A stretch of DNA of 64,000 nucleotides from Labilibaculum manganireducens (lineage in GTDB: Bacteria; Bacteroidota; Bacteroidia; Bacteroidales; Marinifilaceae), in the NCBI RefSeq assembly GCF_002843385.1, contig NZ_MVDE01000028.1, positions 1 through 64,000 of the forward strand. Reading direction: 5' to 3'. Shown one piece after another: positions 62,457 through 64,000 of this stretch (the first letter of the stretch is position 1; the number at the start of each line of letters is the position of its first letter). Both the position numbers and the translations under genes were made by a program. The notes under the pieces are model-generated. The model made no database searches. It was given only the letters and a program-made list of their open reading frames with translations, and was not told where the DNA came from.

Positions 62457-63227
62457 ATGCTAATTGTAATATCGCCCGCTAAAACACTGGATTTCGAAAG
62501 TCCGGCACTCTCAAACCTATATTCTGATGCTTCTTTTTTAAAAGAATCCAAACTTTTAATCAAAGAGCTCCGCAAACTTAAAGTCGACAACATTGCGGAT
62601 CTGATGGGAATAAGTCCGAAACTGGCACAACTGAATTTTGAACGATTCCACTCGTGGAATACTCCCTTTACTACGGCGAATTCCAAGCAAGCTTTATTGG
62701 CCTTTAAAGGCGATGTTTATACGGGTATTGATGCCACAACTTTCTCTGAGGAGGATTTTATCAGATCTCAAACAGATCTTCGAATCCTTTCCGGATTGTA
62801 TGGTGTTCTTAAACCAATGGATTTAATTCAGGCCTATCGTCTTGAAATGGGCAAAAAAATAAAAACAGGCAGAGGAGACAATTTATATCAATTTTGGGGA
62901 GATACGATTACGAAATCAATTAATCAGAGTTTAAAAGAAAACGATCACAAACATTTAATCAATTTAGCATCCAACGAATATTTTAAATCGATTAATAAAA
63001 AGAAAATAAAAGCTGAAATTATCACTCCTGTATTTAAGGATTTAAAAAATGGAAAATACAAAATGATTAGCTTCTTTGCCAAAAAAGCAAGAGGATTAAT
63101 GACTCGATTCATTATTCAGAATAAAATTACTGATCCCGAAGAATTAAAAGCTTTTGATTTGGATGGATACATGTACAACCCAATGCTTTCAAACGAAAAT
63201 AATCCTGTTTTCACAAGAGATCATTAA
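62457..63227 (+). CDS. yaaA: Peroxide stress protein YaaA (DUF328)
   Basis: A 256-residue cytosolic protein of the UPF0246/YaaA family, known in E. coli to bind DNA and limit iron-driven damage during peroxide stress. Family markers: VISPAKTLDFESP (residues 4-16), FKGDVYTGIDATTFS near residue 83, LSGLYGVLKPMDLIQAYRLEMG near residue 111 and LYQFWGD near residue 142. It is complete and single-copy here. Confidence 0.93.
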   Translation: MLIVISPAKTLDFESPALSNLYSDASFLKESKLLIKELRKLKVDNIADLMGISPKLAQLNFERFHSWNTPFTTANSKQALLAFKGDVYTGIDATTFSEEDFIRSQTDLRILSGLYGVLKPMDLIQAYRLEMGKKIKTGRGDNLYQFWGDTITKSINQSLKENDHKHLINLASNEYFKSINKKKIKAEIITPVFKDLKNGKYKMISFFAKKARGLMTRFIIQNKITDPEELKAFDLDGYMYNPMLSNENNPVFTRDH

Positions 63228-63332
63228 AGAAAAATTACCTTATTTAAAAGCGTTTAAGGCCTTGTTTTTACTCACAATTTTTACTAAGTTTAAATAAGAC
63301 AATCTCAATAAAAACCTGAAAATCCTTCTCCT

Positions 63333-64000
63333 ATGACTGATAAGAACATTGTAGTTAAATTCGGAAGCCTGCTTAAAGAGGAAACCCTTGAAGTTATTGA
63401 CAGTAAAATATTGCCTAATACAATTGTTTTAGAAGCGACCAACCCTTTTCCCGGCTACTATGAATATTATGAAGGAATTCAAAAAGATATTAAACCTCAT
63501 TACATTTATTTGGTAACCAGCAAAAAATGTGATTTAGAAGAGTTTACACGGGTTACTCAAAAAATCATGTCTTATTTTGAAGTGGATTTTCATGCTGCTA
63601 TGGGTACCATTACAATTTATAACGATGTTTATCATGTAATAAGAATCAGAAGATTAACCGAGTATGATCAAATAAAAGATCTGCAATCGTGCTACATAGA
63701 AGAAGGTATTAATTTAAAATCGAATGCGACAATACCGCACAACTCCAAAGCAATGATTCAATTGGATAAATTTTTTGCATTGGATGAACTTGGTAATGGA
63801 TATTTCTCTGATCACATTGAACCAAACCATGGCTATTTTACCATTCCACAGAAGCTAAGCTGGAAGCAATTTGAGCACTTAACACAGCAGGTGAAATACA
63901 ATATGGATATGTTCCATTTTGATGCCTCTCTCGGCTTTATTTACGACAATTTTAAAGCTGTAGACATGATCCGTATTTATGCTGAAAATCTTGACCTTGA
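63333..64000 (+). CDS. Protein of unknown function, cut by the window end
   Basis: The frame starts with ATG at 63333 and stays open for 222 complete codons to the right edge. It begins MTDKNIVVKFGSLLKEETLE and contains ATNPFPGYYEYYEG near residue 35 and a region rich in aromatic residues (KYNMDMFHFDASLGFIYDNF near residue 193). No signal peptide or membrane segment is seen. I do not recognise the family. The rest of the gene lies outside the window. Confidence 0.7.
   Translation, partial: MTDKNIVVKFGSLLKEETLEVIDSKILPNTIVLEATNPFPGYYEYYEGIQKDIKPHYIYLVTSKKCDLEEFTRVTQKIMSYFEVDFHAAMGTITIYNDVYHVIRIRRLTEYDQIKDLQSCYIEEGINLKSNATIPHNSKAMIQLDKFFALDELGNGYFSDHIEPNHGYFTIPQKLSWKQFEHLTQQVKYNMDMFHFDASLGFIYDNFKAVDMIRIYAENLDL

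Noticed and set aside
1-64000. tRNA or rRNA genes
   Set aside because: I looked through the intergenic regions for T-loop and acceptor-stem patterns and saw none, but I could not run a covariance search.

Overview
The window is an AT-rich (about 37-40% G+C by eye) chromosomal segment of a Bacteroidota bacterium, probably a marine Bacteroidales/Marinilabiliales-type organism. The phylum call rests on a SusC/SusD pair, Bacteroidota-type proteins (DUF3127, DUF6249, M64 peptidase, two-gene 5'-nucleotidase), few Shine-Dalgarno sites, and promoter elements of the TTTG-N19-TAnnTTTG type. The order is an inference. I see no rRNA, tRNA, CRISPR array, prophage or intact insertion sequence.

Layout. 0.2-6.5 kb (minus): a ROK regulator, then an amino-sugar-type operon of nucleotidyltransferase, phosphohexomutase, sugar MFS permease and NahK-like kinase; a perfect 48-nt palindrome lies just upstream of the regulator. 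6.8-14.9 kb: dipeptidase PepD, a DUF2062 membrane protein, a D-threonine-aldolase-like PLP enzyme, nicotinate phosphoribosyltransferase and two tandem paralogous MFS transporters. 14.9-15.8 kb is a hairpin-rich non-coding tract. 15.8-24.5 kb: a DUF4097 envelope protein, a ferredoxin-NADP-reductase-like flavoprotein, RlmN, a LacI regulator, pirin, a G+C-rich aldehyde dehydrogenase, a LexA-like HTH/S24 regulator and an EamA transporter. 24.8-31.1 kb (minus): an unknown exported protein, SusC, SusD and an exported metallophosphoesterase, a nutrient-uptake locus with no glycosidase. 31-36.5 kb: a decayed EamA remnant, a small HTH/coiled-coil protein, a cation efflux protein, a 5'-nucleotidase encoded as two genes, and DinB. 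36.7-41.6 kb (plus): MATE transporter, MnmD, three peptidyl-prolyl isomerases and a DUF3127 protein. 41.6-46.9 kb: an ECF sigma factor with a small membrane partner, DUF6249, an M64 peptidase, and an operon of MscS channel, PQ-loop protein and chalcone-isomerase-like protein. 47-54 kb: a FabH-like synthase, RlmB, DUF418, an ABC-F protein, an AAA ATPase and a STAS-like protein. 54-64 kb: a GH10-like lipoprotein, RlmD, a second MATE gene behind two tiny ORFs, an S9 peptidase, YaaA and a gene cut by the window end.

The most unusual items are regulatory or repetitive. The second MATE gene has a 14-codon leader ORF and a translationally coupled 44-codon ORF, both with strong ribosome binding sites, and the leader start region can pair with a downstream segment in two competing registers. 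A MITE-like 163-bp palindrome at 24.6 kb recurs as a half copy at 54.3 kb, where it supplies the stop codon of a gene. Other unexplained palindromes are at 6.5, 54.2 and 57.3 kb. Otherwise the window is ordinary housekeeping and transport; I found no defence island or biosynthetic cluster.
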